A DNA stretch of 64,000 nt from Tipula vernalis. Lineage: Eukaryota > Arthropoda > Insecta > Diptera > Tipulidae. The translations under genes and the position numbers were made by a program. The stretch is from positions 256,126,461-256,190,460 of the forward strand of contig OY282559.1 in assembly GCA_958295665.1 (NCBI GenBank), written 5' to 3'. Positions 50,390 through 62,290 of the stretch are shown here, in pieces. How positions within the stretch are numbered: the first letter of the stretch is position 1; every line of letters starts with the position of its first letter. The notes below the pieces were generated by a model. The model had not been told where the DNA came from and searched no databases. It was given only the letters and a program-made list of their open reading frames with translations.

Positions 50390-50701
50390 ATGCATTTAAA
50401 CACAGAAGGAGATAAATAAAACACACATAACTCACCAATTTTATCTAGTCTATTATTCGAAACCAGTTGATTGTGGAAAGTTTGATACCAATTACTGGTT
50501 ACCGCTTAGGGATTACGGTCTAGTTGGTGACAATAGCGCATAACTTGTCGCGTGTTTTTTTGGTTGGTCATTGAATTGTGGAGCAGCGTGTGACATATTG
50601 TAACCAATCTTTTGGCGGCTAACACGTTTTTTATTTTCGATATACTACATCCGCTTGGGGGATCTTTGCCGCCAAAAAAAATTTTCTAGATCGTACAAAT
50701 C

Positions 50702-51044
50702 TTTTTTTTTCCTCTTTGAAACTCTGCAATCTGTTCTGGGGCTCTAGGCTTTCCCAACTCTTTCGCAGTTCCCTTTTACCGTCCTACCTTACGCAGTTAA
50801 GCCAAATCGAGGACGAACGGCTATAGACCCGTTTCTGTATAAACCACCTGCACATTGCATTGCTTCAAGCCAACCTATAGTGCTGACATGAAAGGTGGGT
50901 CGGCCCATGGATTCTGCACTCAACAGGGGGTCATAGATGTGTTCATCTTAAATCCCTTTTGCATCCCGCCCTTATAAGGGATTCGAACCCGGCACCTCTT
51001 GATCCAACCGCCGCAGCTTTAACCACTGCGCCGTTTGCGGCGGT
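50702..51044 (-). mobile_element. SINE copy A (tRNA-like head, poly(A) tail)
   Basis: Inverted copy of the element at 60761-61162. On the minus strand it starts near 51044 with an A-box-like GGCGCAGTGGTTAAAGC and a B box GGTTCGAATCC, and ends in an A run (T run at 50702). Target duplication TCGTACAAATC on both sides (50691-50701, 51045-51055), typical of LINE-mediated insertion. Confidence 0.85.
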
Positions 51045-51411
51045 TCGTACAAATCTTTACGTGTTGAAAAAAAAAAAAGCCGTACAGCATCTATACTCAT
51101 TTGAACTTCCCCAGTTCATCATCATCATCATAAAAAAAAAAAAAAAAAAAAATTTTTACATTTCATTTTAAAATAATTTATTTCAGGTGAATCGAAATTC
51201 GAATTAATTAACAATTTGTCAAACTAAAAAGAAGCGAAAAGTTGCATCCACAGATATATAGTATATTGTATGTAACGGCATGAAATTTAGAGAAAATAAA
51301 TTTGTAAAGATAAAAAAATCAAACAAATAAATTAGCACAAAGTTATGCTGGAAGCACACAAAACCAGATATAATAGTAATAAACAACTCACTATAGTGCG
51401 TTTTTTTATTC

Positions 51412-51601
51412 GCTCCGGATAGCTGCTATCGAGAGCCGTCATACAAAATGTGGCTCCGGATAGCGCTCCGTATAAATAGGTAGAGCCAAATATTTTTTAT
51501 ATCAAGTTTTCGCGAAACAGTTGAATTAAATTTTACAAATAAATAGCGCGTCAAATTTAAATTTAGGCGTAGAAAAATGACGGCTCTCGATATAAGCTAT
51601 A
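51412..51601. repeat. Small inverted-repeat element (MITE-like)
   Basis: TATCGAGAGCCGTCAT at 51427-51442 and its exact complement at 51577-51592, with weaker pairing outward (TAGCT...AGCTA). A direct repeat GCTCCGGATAG occurs at 51412 and 51453. No confident target duplication. From 51056 to 51411 nothing else is recognised. Confidence 0.6.
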
Positions 51602-53466
51602 CACTTTTCTTTTTTTTAACCTATCATAATTTTTAAACTACACAATAATTTCTAAAAATTGTTTTTTTTTTATTTTCTTTCACAAACATTTTTTTTTGTT
51701 TTATCGATCACTACGGTAAACACTTATTGATTCCTATTCACTAATCACTGCGGTGAGATGGAATGATCCTGAATTTGTTGCTGATGGGGGAATGCAATTA
51801 TCCTATCCTATCCACTAAGACTATAAACGAAACGCCCTTAGTACTAACAACACAATATTTTATAAAAAAAAACACTTACCCGCTAAAGCAGCGGCTATAT
51901 ATTTCAAGCGAAATAGATCTTTTCTTGGTTAAGGAATTATTAACTATACTTTTAGCTATATAAAAAAATAAAAAATATTCCTCATAAGAAAAAGCCTAAA
52001 AAAAAAAATAATACGTTTAATAAACTATCGCTTTCCGTTAAACAAAATATTAAGTACGTCTCAACTATGTACTTCGATATAATTTTGTTTTTTTTTTACC
52101 AACACTTTTAAAATGACTAATGTGTAGGATATGTTACTACCCTAAACAGTATTAACCACTAACACTATTTTTTTTAAATTAAATTTTGTCGCCAAACTTA
52201 AGTATAAACTTCATCGGCGGTAATCTCAACAATAAATCTCTAAAAAAAATATATTGCAAATTTCCAGAAAGATTATATTATTATATAATGATTTACATTA
52301 TATGTTTATACTTCATGGAACATATACGCGCATTTTGTCATATACATATATAGCCAACCATTTATTTGGATACTTATGTATTATTCAACCAAATAAGTAT
52401 CGTAATACAAGTATGTACTCCACATACATACTCTGTTGCATACGATATCGCTCAGCCTATACATAACAAAAATCACAAAAATTATAAAAAAGAGGTAAAT
52501 AGGCCGAAATACATAAAACAAATAAATAAGGTTCAATGACCTGTTTACTTAAAAAAAAAATATATACTCATTATATTCTTATTTATTATACTAAAGGCTA
52601 TCGTATACTATCATTCTTTCTATCATTCTTCAACAACATTAAAGAAGACTATATTGTTATTGAATAAATATTAATTGCAGAAATATTAAAATAAAACTAT
52701 GCCTAAAATATATATTTCGAATTTCCATTTTGAAAAATAAATCAAAGTTGGCTCTGACGAATTAAAAAAATACTTTCTAAATTTATCTTTAGTTTTACTA
52801 GTGTATGGAAGATGTCTAAAATATTTACAGAAAAATACGAAAAAAAATTATTTAGTCACAAAATTATCACTGGTACTTATTATTTTGTGAGTTTGTTTTG
52901 CTTTTCCTACAATTTTTTTACTTGACATTTCCTCAGGTGGAAATTTTTGGTATGATTTTACCAAATTTTTACGGCCATCACTGCCATCTATGTAATGTAT
53001 ATTGACTTAATGACCAAACGAATTGTAGTAAGCTTTTATTTTAGTTTGACCAGAATGCTGTTGTTATGAATTTTTTTTTATATTTTGGTTTAAATAATTC
53101 AATTATTACAAGAAAATGAAAACGATTTACTTAAACGACATTCAATGTTGAAATTCAAATATTTATGAAAGTATTTCAGAAATCATAATTAAGAATTTGT
53201 AACGATTTCATTTAAAAAGTTCTCTTAGGAAAAAAAGTTATTTCCCATATGTTTTGTGTATTTTAGTATGAAAAGTTTTGTTTTTTCCTCGTTTCTAAAT
53301 CCTTTATAAAAGCTGTGTTTTTTAGACTATGGCTTTGTATAATCAAGGTTGCTTTGCTTATAGTCATGTGGGAATTGATTTTGCTTAGATGGCATGAGCG
53401 GGCCATGCGATGTGTTTTTTTTTGGAAATTCCTTCACGTTTTTTTATTATTAAATTACTTTAGTTA
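51602..53466. other. Intergenic, nothing recognised
   Basis: AT-rich with many T runs and (TACATA)-like stretches; no gene seen. Confidence 0.5.
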
Positions 53467-53869
53467 AGTGCTTTACCCATTGAAAAACGAAAAGAAAAAT
53501 CGGATTTAATTTTTTCGATTTAATTCAAAAATTATTGCTTTGTTTTCGTTAAAAACTTCTCGTTTTTGACCGAGTGTACCATACAGTACTATTTTCAATT
53601 AAAAAATTTCAAAAAAATTTTAATTGGCTGAGAAAATGAAAATTTAATTTTTTTCGTCCGAAAAAAATTGTTTAGAACCGAAAAAATTAAATTTTCATTT
53701 TCTCAGCCAATTAAAAATGTTTTTGACTTTTTTAAATTGAAAATGGTATTGCATGGTATACTCGATCAAAAACGAGAAGATTTTAAGCGAAAATAAAGCA
53801 ATAATTTTTGAATTATATCGAAAAAACTAAATCCGATTTTTCTTTTCGTTTTTCAATGGGTAAAGCACT
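53467..53869. repeat. Foldback MITE, arms of about 190 bp, TTA duplication
   Basis: Starts AGTGCTTTACCCATTGAAAA and ends with the exact complement. The two arms pair almost along their whole length around a spacer of roughly 20 bases near 53668. TTA flanks both ends (53464-53466, 53870-53872), the 3-bp duplication known for PIF/Harbinger elements. An RNA from it would be a near-perfect hairpin. Confidence 0.85.
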
Positions 53870-54230
53870 TTAACCAATTTTATTGGTTCACGCACACAGA
53901 ACAGTAGTGTCTCTTATTTCATTTGACTTTGTAAGATGGTTGTGGTACGCTCGTAGTTAACGGAACCCTCCCGACGGATTAGGTGCTTATTCCATGAACG
54001 TTGATTGTGTGCGGCCACGTGGTACCCATTGACCCAAGCCATCAGGTTAAAGACCTTATCTGAAGAGGATTTCAATTCACTCATTAAGAAAAAAGTATCA
54101 GGTTTTTGGCTATAAAGTAGGATAAGCTACATATCCACTTAAAAATTTGGACTGGTAAGCGATACTTAATTGAAAAGAACACCGTATAGGTTGAGACTAA
54201 AATATTCACGCTATTAAATCAAGTTTTAAA
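53870..54230. other. Intergenic, nothing recognised
   Basis: A slightly less AT-rich patch near 53940-54070; no frame or repeat identified. Confidence 0.4.
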
Positions 54231-54239
54231 CTAAGAAAA

Positions 54240-56660
54240 ACTAAATAACGCTCATATTTTTGCTAAACTCGAATTGTAATTCAAACTCAATTTTTAATGT
54301 AAGTTGACTTCAACATTATATTCAATTAAAGTTTAGAATTCATATTCTTTTATACATCGTGCTTATACTAAATAATTTTGTTGTTTTATTGAAATCATGT
54401 TTCGTAATGCAATTTTTACTAATTTCAATTAAAATGGAGTATCAAACTTACACTTTTCGTATCTTTTTAAAATGAAAACTGAAATTGAACTGTACATTTT
54501 GTATTTTAAATTTCACTCAAAATTATAACTCAATTCCCCATTCAATTTTGTCAATTCGAGTTTGGAACTTATCTTATTTGTATTTAAAATATCACAAAAT
54601 TTCTATCTAATTGTAGCTAAAATTTTTGAATTCAAAAACAACTTTTTCTCAGAATTTTGCCCTCACTATACACCATATTTTGCTGCAAATCTATTTTATA
54701 ACTTTAACTACTATAAATCTTTAATTTTTCTCTTCCTAGTCCAATTCGAAATACAAACTCAACTTTTAAACTAAAAACTACTTTACAGATATGTTTTTGC
54801 TCAAGTCCAAATTAATATTCAAGTTTAATTTCTACTCACATTTTACTCAATTACTCAAATTTAACAAACCTTTTGACGCAAACCATAGTTTTAAATTCTA
54901 CTCTAACTCAGCATTTCAAATAACAATCGAATTTTTCTTAAATACACTTGCAACTAAAGCTGAACATGTACTTCAAATTTCTAATCAAGCACATTTAGAC
55001 AATTTTAGGTTGGGATTTTTATTTAATTTGTAAACAAAATATCATAAAATTTCTAGCTTAATTGCAACCAGAATTTTGTGTTAATTAAATTTTGAAATCA
55101 AACTCAATTTTTTAATATTTTTTGATTAAATTGCATTCAAATTTTTGCTGAAACTTTCGATTGGATTGAAATTGAAGTTTTAGTTCAATCTTTGTCCAAA
55201 TCTTGTTTTACCCAGTTATAATAAAAATTTGGCTCGAATAATTGCAACTAACATTTTAAAATTCACTCAAATTTGTAATTTAAACTCTATTGCTAATGTA
55301 AGTTGCTACTTAAGATTTTATTCAATTACGGATTAAAATTGATTCCTAATTTTCTAGTTGAACTAAAAAATATGTTGAAATCGTGTTTAGAATTTAAGCT
55401 CAGTCACATAAAGTGCACTAAATATTTTGCCAAAAATTGTTTTCAAAATGTGTGTCTGAAATGTAATATAAAGAAGACAATTGCTACTTAAAATTTCACT
55501 CAAACTCATTATATCGAGTTTAGAATTCAAGCTAATTTTCTCTCTTTAAAATTTCATTATCTTAATTAATTCCTCTTTGTCGAATTCAGTTGACCAATTT
55601 AGTCTACTGTTATGTTCAAAATTCCATTTATCATTTTGTTCAACTTCGAAAACAGCTTGGAACTAAATTTCTGACTAAAAATCTTAATTTTTTTCGAATC
55701 CATTTTGATTTTAAACTAACTTACTGGTCTGAATATCACTTACATATTAAAAGGAAAATTACAATAATCAATTAGTAGAATACTTAAATATTTGTTAAAA
55801 TTTTGTTAAAACTTTAAATTTCACTCAAATTTTTATTTCAATTTAATTCAATGATCGTGGTCAAAATTACAACGAACATTCAAGTACAGTTTGGAAGTTT
55901 AACTTAAATTCGGATTAAAATGTCACTCAAAGTTTATTGAAATCCAGATGGAATTGTAACCTAATTTTATTCTGGATACATCCAAGGTTTTATTCGAATC
56001 TATTAAAACTATTTACCTTTCCAGTCTAATTTTTTGATCCTACTACGCATACTTCGCTCAAAATTTTGTGAAATCAAAATGCGAGTTATAACTCAATTTG
56101 GGAGTTTTTTTTAAATGCACTTAATATTTAGTCAAGCCCTGGGTTGAAATTTTTATTCAAAGATTGGAATTCAAACTCTATTTATAACTAAATCTCTGCT
56201 GAAAACTACGATTAGGTTTTCATTCAAATAAAACACAAGATGTTGTTCAAAACTAGTTTGTAATTCTAATTCAATTTTTAAATTTATAAATCCAATTTAA
56301 GTTCCTACTCAAGAATTTATTCAATTACATTTGGGAATTCAAATTCTTATTCAGATTTTTGTTCGAAATTCTGATTTTATTTTCGATATGTTAAAATTCA
56401 CAAACATTTTAAAATTTCATTCACAATCATTACATCCAATTCAGAATTGAAGCTAATTTTGTTAACTTTAAATGTCCCTCTAATTTTGGTCAAATCCATC
56501 GGGTTTTAATTGTAATTCAAAATCGATTTCTAATCTACCATTTTGATCAAATAATGCAGATAGTAATTCACACTTAATATAATCAAATTTACATTCAAAA
56601 TTTCCCTCAAACACATAACAACTTGGAACTTTTCGGATTAAAAACTAGTTTTCGTTCGAG
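54240..56660. repeat. Degenerate repeat field of AATTTCACTCAAAYTC-like words
   Basis: About 2.4 kb built from loosely recurring words such as ATTCAAACTCAATTTTTAA, AAATTTCACTCAAA, TAATTGCAACTA and GATTAAAATTG, every 20-60 bases, with no fixed period visible by eye. Short frames inside are a by-product of the composition. It may be an ancient tandem repeat or a slippage-expanded region. Confidence 0.45.
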
Positions 56661-58085
56661 CCCATTTTGAATATGAATAGCATTAAAGCTGTTGCTCAAG
56701 TGCATAAATAGGGTAGAATTGCATTTACTACGTTTTCATAGTTAAGGAATTTTAACGCTTGTTTGATTCATTCAAATTCCGATGAATCCTTTTACATGCA
56801 TTTCGATATTTTGCGCTAATCAAATAAATGTCACAACGTGGATTATTTCATTTTTGATAAAGGCACATACGTTAACGAATGAAAACAATAATCAGAAAAT
56901 TTGCTTTCTGGAAGAACTCCGGATCGCCAAATAATGTGCAATATACTATTGAGATATTTTAATTTGACGTTCATTTTGTTCTTAATTTATTGATCTAGCT
57001 TAGCGGAGTTTAGGCCAAAGTAAAACTTTTTTAACTTCTAAAAAAAATATTTGTTGAACTAAATTTAAAATTTGGCTTATAAAATAATTTTGATTTATCA
57101 AATTTTAAGCTATGAAAGTCGAATTACGTTATACTTGAAGAAAAATTAAAAAAAAATGGAATAAACCATAAATTATGTTGGTAAAACGTAAAATAAGTGG
57201 AAATATGTGATTATGCAAAAGTATTTAGAAATATGTGGTAATATATAGAGCTCATTCGCTTTTATTTGTTCTAAAATGAATAAATCCAACAAATTTTTGG
57301 TTTGGATTTCCCAAAAAGAAGGTTTTTGTAACTAAGAATCCTAAGCCTAGCCATTAATATCTCTGAAAAACAATTCTAAATCATATTAATCAGTTTTAAG
57401 AGACTATTAGGTTTTAGAAATGCAAAATTGCAAAAATTATTTCATTAAATCCATATCGCAAATGCAACACCCCAAGTGAACTGTTTACGAACTACTACCA
57501 TATTGATAACTCCCCGCAAAAATTCTAATTATCATAGGACGGGAACGAAGTAACTGTTTCGTTATTGCAACACCAAACTGTTACGTTTACGAAGAGTTGT
57601 ATGAGCCAAATTTTTCAGCAGTGCTACGTAAACGTAACACCTTATTTGACGGGTAGATACTAAATCATAAAATTCGTATGCAAATTTCATTGCTACCAAC
57701 GTTCAACATTCCGGATGTAATTAATTGGGTTAGTCAACCATATGTTTAAATTACATTATTTTTTTTTTTAAATTATGTAATCACTTCTGATTTTATAAAT
57801 GTAAATTTATTTAGGAGAAGTTATATTTAAGAAATTTTAGTATCCTTAAATTATCTAATTAAATTAATTTTTTGTATTATTCGATCGATATATAACAAAT
57901 GCGCATAGGTAGTTTAAGTATTTAAATTATTTGTTTTCCGATTAATTAGTTGTATAAAATCTAACTATAACGTTACATTTGGCTTGTTCTAATTATTTAA
58001 TTCAAATACATTTTTTTATAATAAAACTTTTATTTGCGAAACTGAACTTATTGGTTTTAGATCATTATAACCAAAATTAAAGAAT
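56661..58085. other. Intergenic, nothing recognised
   Basis: AT-rich; no frame or terminal repeats identified. Confidence 0.45.
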
Positions 58086-58089
58086 TTTT

Positions 58090-58400
58090 ACAGATGGAGT
58101 AGTGTGAAAAGACAATGTGGGAACTCGAACTGTGGTGAGTGTATGGCTTTAGGCAAGTTTATTGCACTTTCCTTTCCTTTCCCTATTTTTTTTATACGGT
58201 TCAGTAAGATCGATTCAAAGATCAACTTATTTCGACCCACCCCAGGCTGAGCAGTCGACAGAAAAAAAACCGTGATTGGTTGATAACGTGAATCGATATA
58301 AATATCTGTTAACAGAGGTCCCTCAATGGAGGCCTGTCTGTTTCAGGGTCGAAAAATAAAGCGTAACGATTTATTTGTAACTAATTCCAATTCATGACCT
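58090..58400 (+). other. Possible solo LTR
   Basis: A compact stretch with a TATA box (CGATATAAATATC near 58294), a GC-richer transcribed-like segment and AATAAAG near 58356, followed by a GT/T-rich end. This is the order of LTR promoter and poly(A) signals. Boundaries and target duplication could not be fixed and no second copy is in the window. Confidence 0.25.
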
Positions 58401-58601
58401 TAAGTACCAAATGATTATCCAAACCAATAATTTGAACCTTCAATGAAATTCAACGCATCAGTTGCCTCTTCGGTCAAATTAGTTTTAGAGAGGTAATGTC
58501 AATATTTATTAATCAAAATGATTGACTGTTTACTATGAACAAAAAAAAAAATTATATTGTGATTGTGGCTACCAAATTATTAATTATATACCAAAAACTT
58601 T

Positions 58602-58642
58602 TGGGCAGTGTAATTATCTGTAGTATGTAATTACATTGCCCA
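58602..58642. promoter_or_regulatory. Inverted repeat upstream of OBP gene 2
   Basis: TGGGCAGTGTAATTA (58602-58616) and its complement at 58628-58642 match at 14 of 15 positions around an 11-base spacer. It ends 43 bases before the TATA box. It could be a dimeric regulator site or a short transposon scar; OBP gene 1 has no visible counterpart. Confidence 0.4.
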
Positions 58643-58685
58643 GTAGGTTTTGGTGGAAACACAAACAATCTGCTTGGTCTAGGTA

Positions 58686-58720
58686 TATAAACATTGCGTA
58701 TTGATGCTGAAAACATCAGT
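58686..58720 (+). promoter_or_regulatory. TATA + initiator of OBP gene 2
   Basis: TATAAA at 58686-58691 followed by CATTG, and TCAGT at 58716-58720 with presumed +1 A at 58718, 32 bases from the TATA start, exactly as in OBP gene 1. Confidence 0.75.
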
Positions 58721-58780
58721 ATCATTGACTCAGTTGGTTTGAATTGGAGCAACTAAAAACATAAATTTTAATTTCGTAAA

Positions 58781-59258
58781 ATGGTAAAACGTTTTCAATT
58801 CGTTGTGCTTGTTTGCACCTTTTATATTGTTACAGTATTTTGTGTGAGTATATCGCTGTAAAAAGAATACAAAAACCTAAAAGGTTATTAATTGTCTAAT
58901 AATTTATTAGAATTCCGAGCAAAAAGCTGAAATTCGTAAAATGTGTCAAGAAAAAAGCAAAGTCTCAACCGAACTAATCAATAGTCTACCTGCTGAAAAC
59001 TTTCCTGATGACAGTAAAGAATTAAAATGTTACATAGCCTGTGCAATGGAACAAATACAATCGATGAAGGATGCTAAATTGGATAAGGAAGTTACATTAC
59101 AGTTGATTGAAAAGTTGCCAGATAATATGCAGGAGCCTGCTAAGAAAGCGTTGAATGTGTGTGCCAACAAATTTGATGACATAACCGATCCATGTGAATT
59201 TGCTTGGGAAATGGTTATGTGCTGGAGAAAGGAGAATCCACTTTATAAATTCACATAA
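58781..59258 (+). CDS. Classical odorant-binding protein, paralogue of the gene at 2.5 kb
   Basis: Exon 1 is 58781-58843 (21 codons, MVKRFQFVVLVCTFYIVTVFC, a secretion signal), the phase-0 intron is 58844-58910, and exon 2 is 58911-59258. The product is 136 residues. Six mature cysteines: KMC, KCYIAC (C-x3-C), VC, PC, MC, with 8 residues (EFAWEMVM) between the last two. It shares with gene 1 the KMCQEK.KVSTEL start, the SMKD.KLDKE segment and the DPC..AWE end, plus identical exon-1 length and intron position. A tandem duplicate in origin. Probably binds small hydrophobic ligands outside the cell. No AATAAA nearby; ATTAAA-like hexamers at 59296-59305. Intact. Confidence 0.93.
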
Positions 59259-59539
59259 ATATGTGCCTAATTTGAGGTACGATATTTTGAGAATTAAATT
59301 AAATTGTTTAAAATAATTGGATTAATATTGTGTATTTGGGTATAGGCATTGTTTTTTTGTTTGTTTTTAAATTAAAGCTTATGCTACCACTGAACGTTGC
59401 AATTGTTTTATTATAACGAATGATTTATTTTTATTTATTTATTTAATTCTATCATTCTTACATATTTCTAAACATTATAATTAAAGTTAAAAGATTGATA
59501 GTAGCAGTAACATATGGTCGAGACCAGTGGCTGTTACTC

Positions 59540-60299
59540 ATATGATTTTAATACGAGTATGTTCCGATGATTGTAAGAGAATTCAATCCAGTTTCGAACT
59601 GATGAGCTTATGATTATGAAAAAATCAATCTTCTCATCAGGCCGCGGCGACTGGACTGATTATACCACAATTTACATTCTATATATACAGAATGTGCTGT
59701 GCGTTAAGTATTAGCGAATCATAACTAATACAGATGAATTCTCTTACAATTTTTCTTCTTCACAATATTCACACAGCTCTATTTCTGTGTACGCTAATTT
59801 TTTACTTTATTAATTTTTTGTTCAATATTAATTAATTCATGTAATATCTAATATGCTACCGGTGGTTAGACCATTTTAATTGTGTTTCGATTAACACGAG
59901 AAGTATATTAGTATTTACGAACAGTAATTCAACGAAACCGACTAATAGACGTAATTCTATTTATTTAATTATATGATTTTAATACGAGTATGTTCCGACG
60001 ACACACAGCACCTTCTGTATATATAGAATGTAAATTGTGGTATAATCAGTCCAGTCGCCGCGGCCTGATAAGAAGATTGATTTTTTCATAATCATAAGCT
60101 CATCAGTTCGAAACTGGATTGAATTCTCTTACAATCTTCGGAACATACTCGTATTAAAATCATATAATTAAATAAATAGAATTACATCTATTAGTCGGTT
60201 TCGTTGAATTACTGTTTGTAAATACTACTGTATATGCTACCACCGGTAGCATATTAGATATTACATGAATTAATTAATATTCAACAAAAAATTAATAAA
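59540..60299. mobile_element. Compound foldback element, 11-bp target duplication
   Basis: Flanked by GGCTGTTACTC on both sides (59529-59539, 60300-60310). Arms of about 160 bases pair between 59541-59701 and 60003-60166. A second inverted pair links 59804-59866 with 60239-60299, and a third 59910-60000 with 60138-60230. TATGATTTTAATACGAGTAT also occurs as a direct repeat at about 59541 and 59972. So the right half is one unit and the left half an inverted, rearranged second unit. The two outer ends are not inverted repeats of each other. No coding capacity. Confidence 0.8.
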
Positions 60300-60760
60300 G
60301 GCTGTTACTCCTTTGACATAAGTTAAATTATTTTTTTGTGGTGGTGTAGTAAACAATAAACATACATATATTGTATTTATATCTAAGTTATAACAATAAA
60401 AATAATAATAATAATAAAACAAGCAAATCTGAATAAGGATTATTACTAATTAAAAAAAATTACATATAGTCGTATACAATTACTTAGTTGAAGCCTGATG
60501 GAAAATATTGAACAAAAACGTAATATCTTTAAAGTTCATTAAATAGATATTTAAATTTTTATGGAATTGTTCAGTTCTTAAATTTTGTGGTAAATTATTA
60601 AACAAAATAGGAGCAATTACTAGAAAATATTTTTTTAAAATGGGAGGTACGAGGCATTTCAGAGGTGAACAAATTATTCTTGCGAATATTGTAGCTCTTC
60701 AATACTCGAGTTAACCTATTACCACTCATTTCAAAAAACAGTCTTAGAACTCTAAAGATA

Positions 60761-61108
60761 CCGAGCAAACGGCGCAGTGGTTAAAGCTGCGGCGTTTGGA
60801 TCGGGAGGTACCGGGTTCGAATCCCGATAGGGGCGGGTTGCAAAAGGGATTTTTCATCATCCGATTACGATCGGTGATGACGATGAACACAACTATGACC
60901 CCCTGTTGAGAGTGCAGAATCCATGGGCCGACCCACCTTTCATGTCAGCACTATAGGTTGGCAGGAAGCAATGCAATGTGCAGGTGGTTTATACAAAGCG
61001 GGTCTATAGCCGTACGTCCTCGATTTGGCTACTACTGCGTAAAGTAGGACGGTAAAATTAACTGCGAAAGAGTTGGGAGTGCCTTGAGCCCCAGAAAAAG
61101 ATTGCATA

Positions 61109-61162
<54 letters not shown>
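60761..61162 (+). mobile_element. SINE copy B (tRNA-like head, poly(A) tail)
   Basis: Head GGCGCAGTGGTTAAAGCTGC (A-box-like, from 60771) and GGTTCGAATCCCG (B box, about 60812), internal promoter boxes for RNA polymerase III. The body is shared with copy A (e.g. CCATGGGCCGACCCACCTTT), followed by an A run to 61162. Target duplication AACTCTAAAGATA (60748-60760, 61163-61175). The body has an extra segment near 60860-60890 (CCGATTACGATCGG...) that is missing in copy A. Full length by appearance. Confidence 0.9.
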
Positions 61163-61168
<6 letters not shown>

Positions 61169-61179
61169 AAAGATAAATA

Positions 61180-62290
61180 AGTGTTGTAATGGTAAAATAC
61201 GCTTAGCAACAAAAATTGGCCACGATGAATGATTTGGTTTCTCAAATTCCATTATCCTAAGTATTTGTTTTTGTAATTTAGCAATAGGATTCGTGGTTAC
61301 ATCATATGCACAACCCCAGAATGTTATTCCATAGTTCAATTTTGATTGCACTAGTGCATAATAAATCATGTTTAATACATCTTTAGGGACTAGTGTTCTC
61401 AACTTCAGTGCTTTTTCCAATTTAACTGTGAATCCAAAACTAATCCTAAATATTTGTAACTTGATACTCTTTCAATACAAAAGCATCTAACTGAACATCT
61501 CTGATTATTGCAAGCACTAGAATGGAATCTGATTTCATAGTCAAAATTCACACAAGAAGAACCTTTCAGTTTAAACTCCATTACTTTAGATTTACTACTG
61601 ACAATCATTTGATAACTATTTAACCATAATCACAAGGTGCTCAAGTCACAATTGATTTTCTCATAGACATTCTGATAACTTACATCAAAATATAAGAAAG
61701 CTAAGTCATCTGCGAATGCTGTTAATTCCCCTTTGAAATTTAAACTGAAAATAGAATTCAGATAAATTAGGAATAGGGTGGGGCCTAAGACCGATCCGTG
61801 GGGGACACCTGTACTATACACCTAAAGACTACTGAGAGCGTCTCCAATCTTAGTTTGGCAAAGTCTATTCGATATATAAGAAATGAACCAGTCCAGCACC
61901 ACACCACGAAAGCCTAGATTATTTAAAATTCTGAGCAAAATTGAGTGATTGACTGTGTCAAATGCTTTCATTAGGTCTATAAACAGGGCCATAATATAAT
62001 TTTTTCTATTTAGCTTCAAATGTACGGAGTTCATTAATTTCAAACTGATTATCAGAGAAGAAATTGGTTTTGTTTAAGAACTTTAGAATTTTGACTTTAA
62101 CTATCTTCTCAAAGATTTTAGAAAAAGATGAAAGAAGACAAATCGGTCTATAATTATTTAGCTCAGTTTTCCTACCTTTCTTAAAGATTGGAATAACTAT
62201 ACCTTGTTTGAAGTGATTTGGAAAAATTCCACTTTGCAAACTAAGGTTAAAAATATGAGCCAAAATATGACATATGTTGGTACTAGTCAT
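61180..62290 (-). pseudogene. LINE reverse transcriptase
   Basis: Minus strand: FNLSLQSGIFPNHFKQGIVIPIFKKGRKTELNNYRPICLLSSFSKIFEK (62250-62090), a frameshift near 62040, MALFIDLMKAFDTVNHSILL (first catalytic Asp), GVPHGSVLGPTLFLIYLNSI, the catalytic FADDLAFLY (about 61705), stops near 61815 and 61620, YKYLGLVLDSQLNWKKH, then LVQSKLNYGITFWGCAYDV up to the SINE. The Q of the usual VPQGS is His. RT clade CR1/Jockey-like without RNase H. Confidence 0.88.

Noticed and set aside
54562..55775. Several Phe/Asn/Leu-rich frames of 60-80 residues
   Set aside because: All lie in the degenerate repeat field and mirror its AT-rich words.
60771..60840. A tRNA gene, from the perfect A-box and B-box-like motifs
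   Set aside because: No cloverleaf arms or anticodon stem; the motifs belong to a repeated SINE with a poly(A) tail, present also at 50.7-51.0 kb.
60940..61420. Two minus-strand frames with 15-20 consecutive Phe residues
   Set aside because: They are translations of the SINE poly(A) tail (61110-61162) fused by chance to SINE or LINE sequence.
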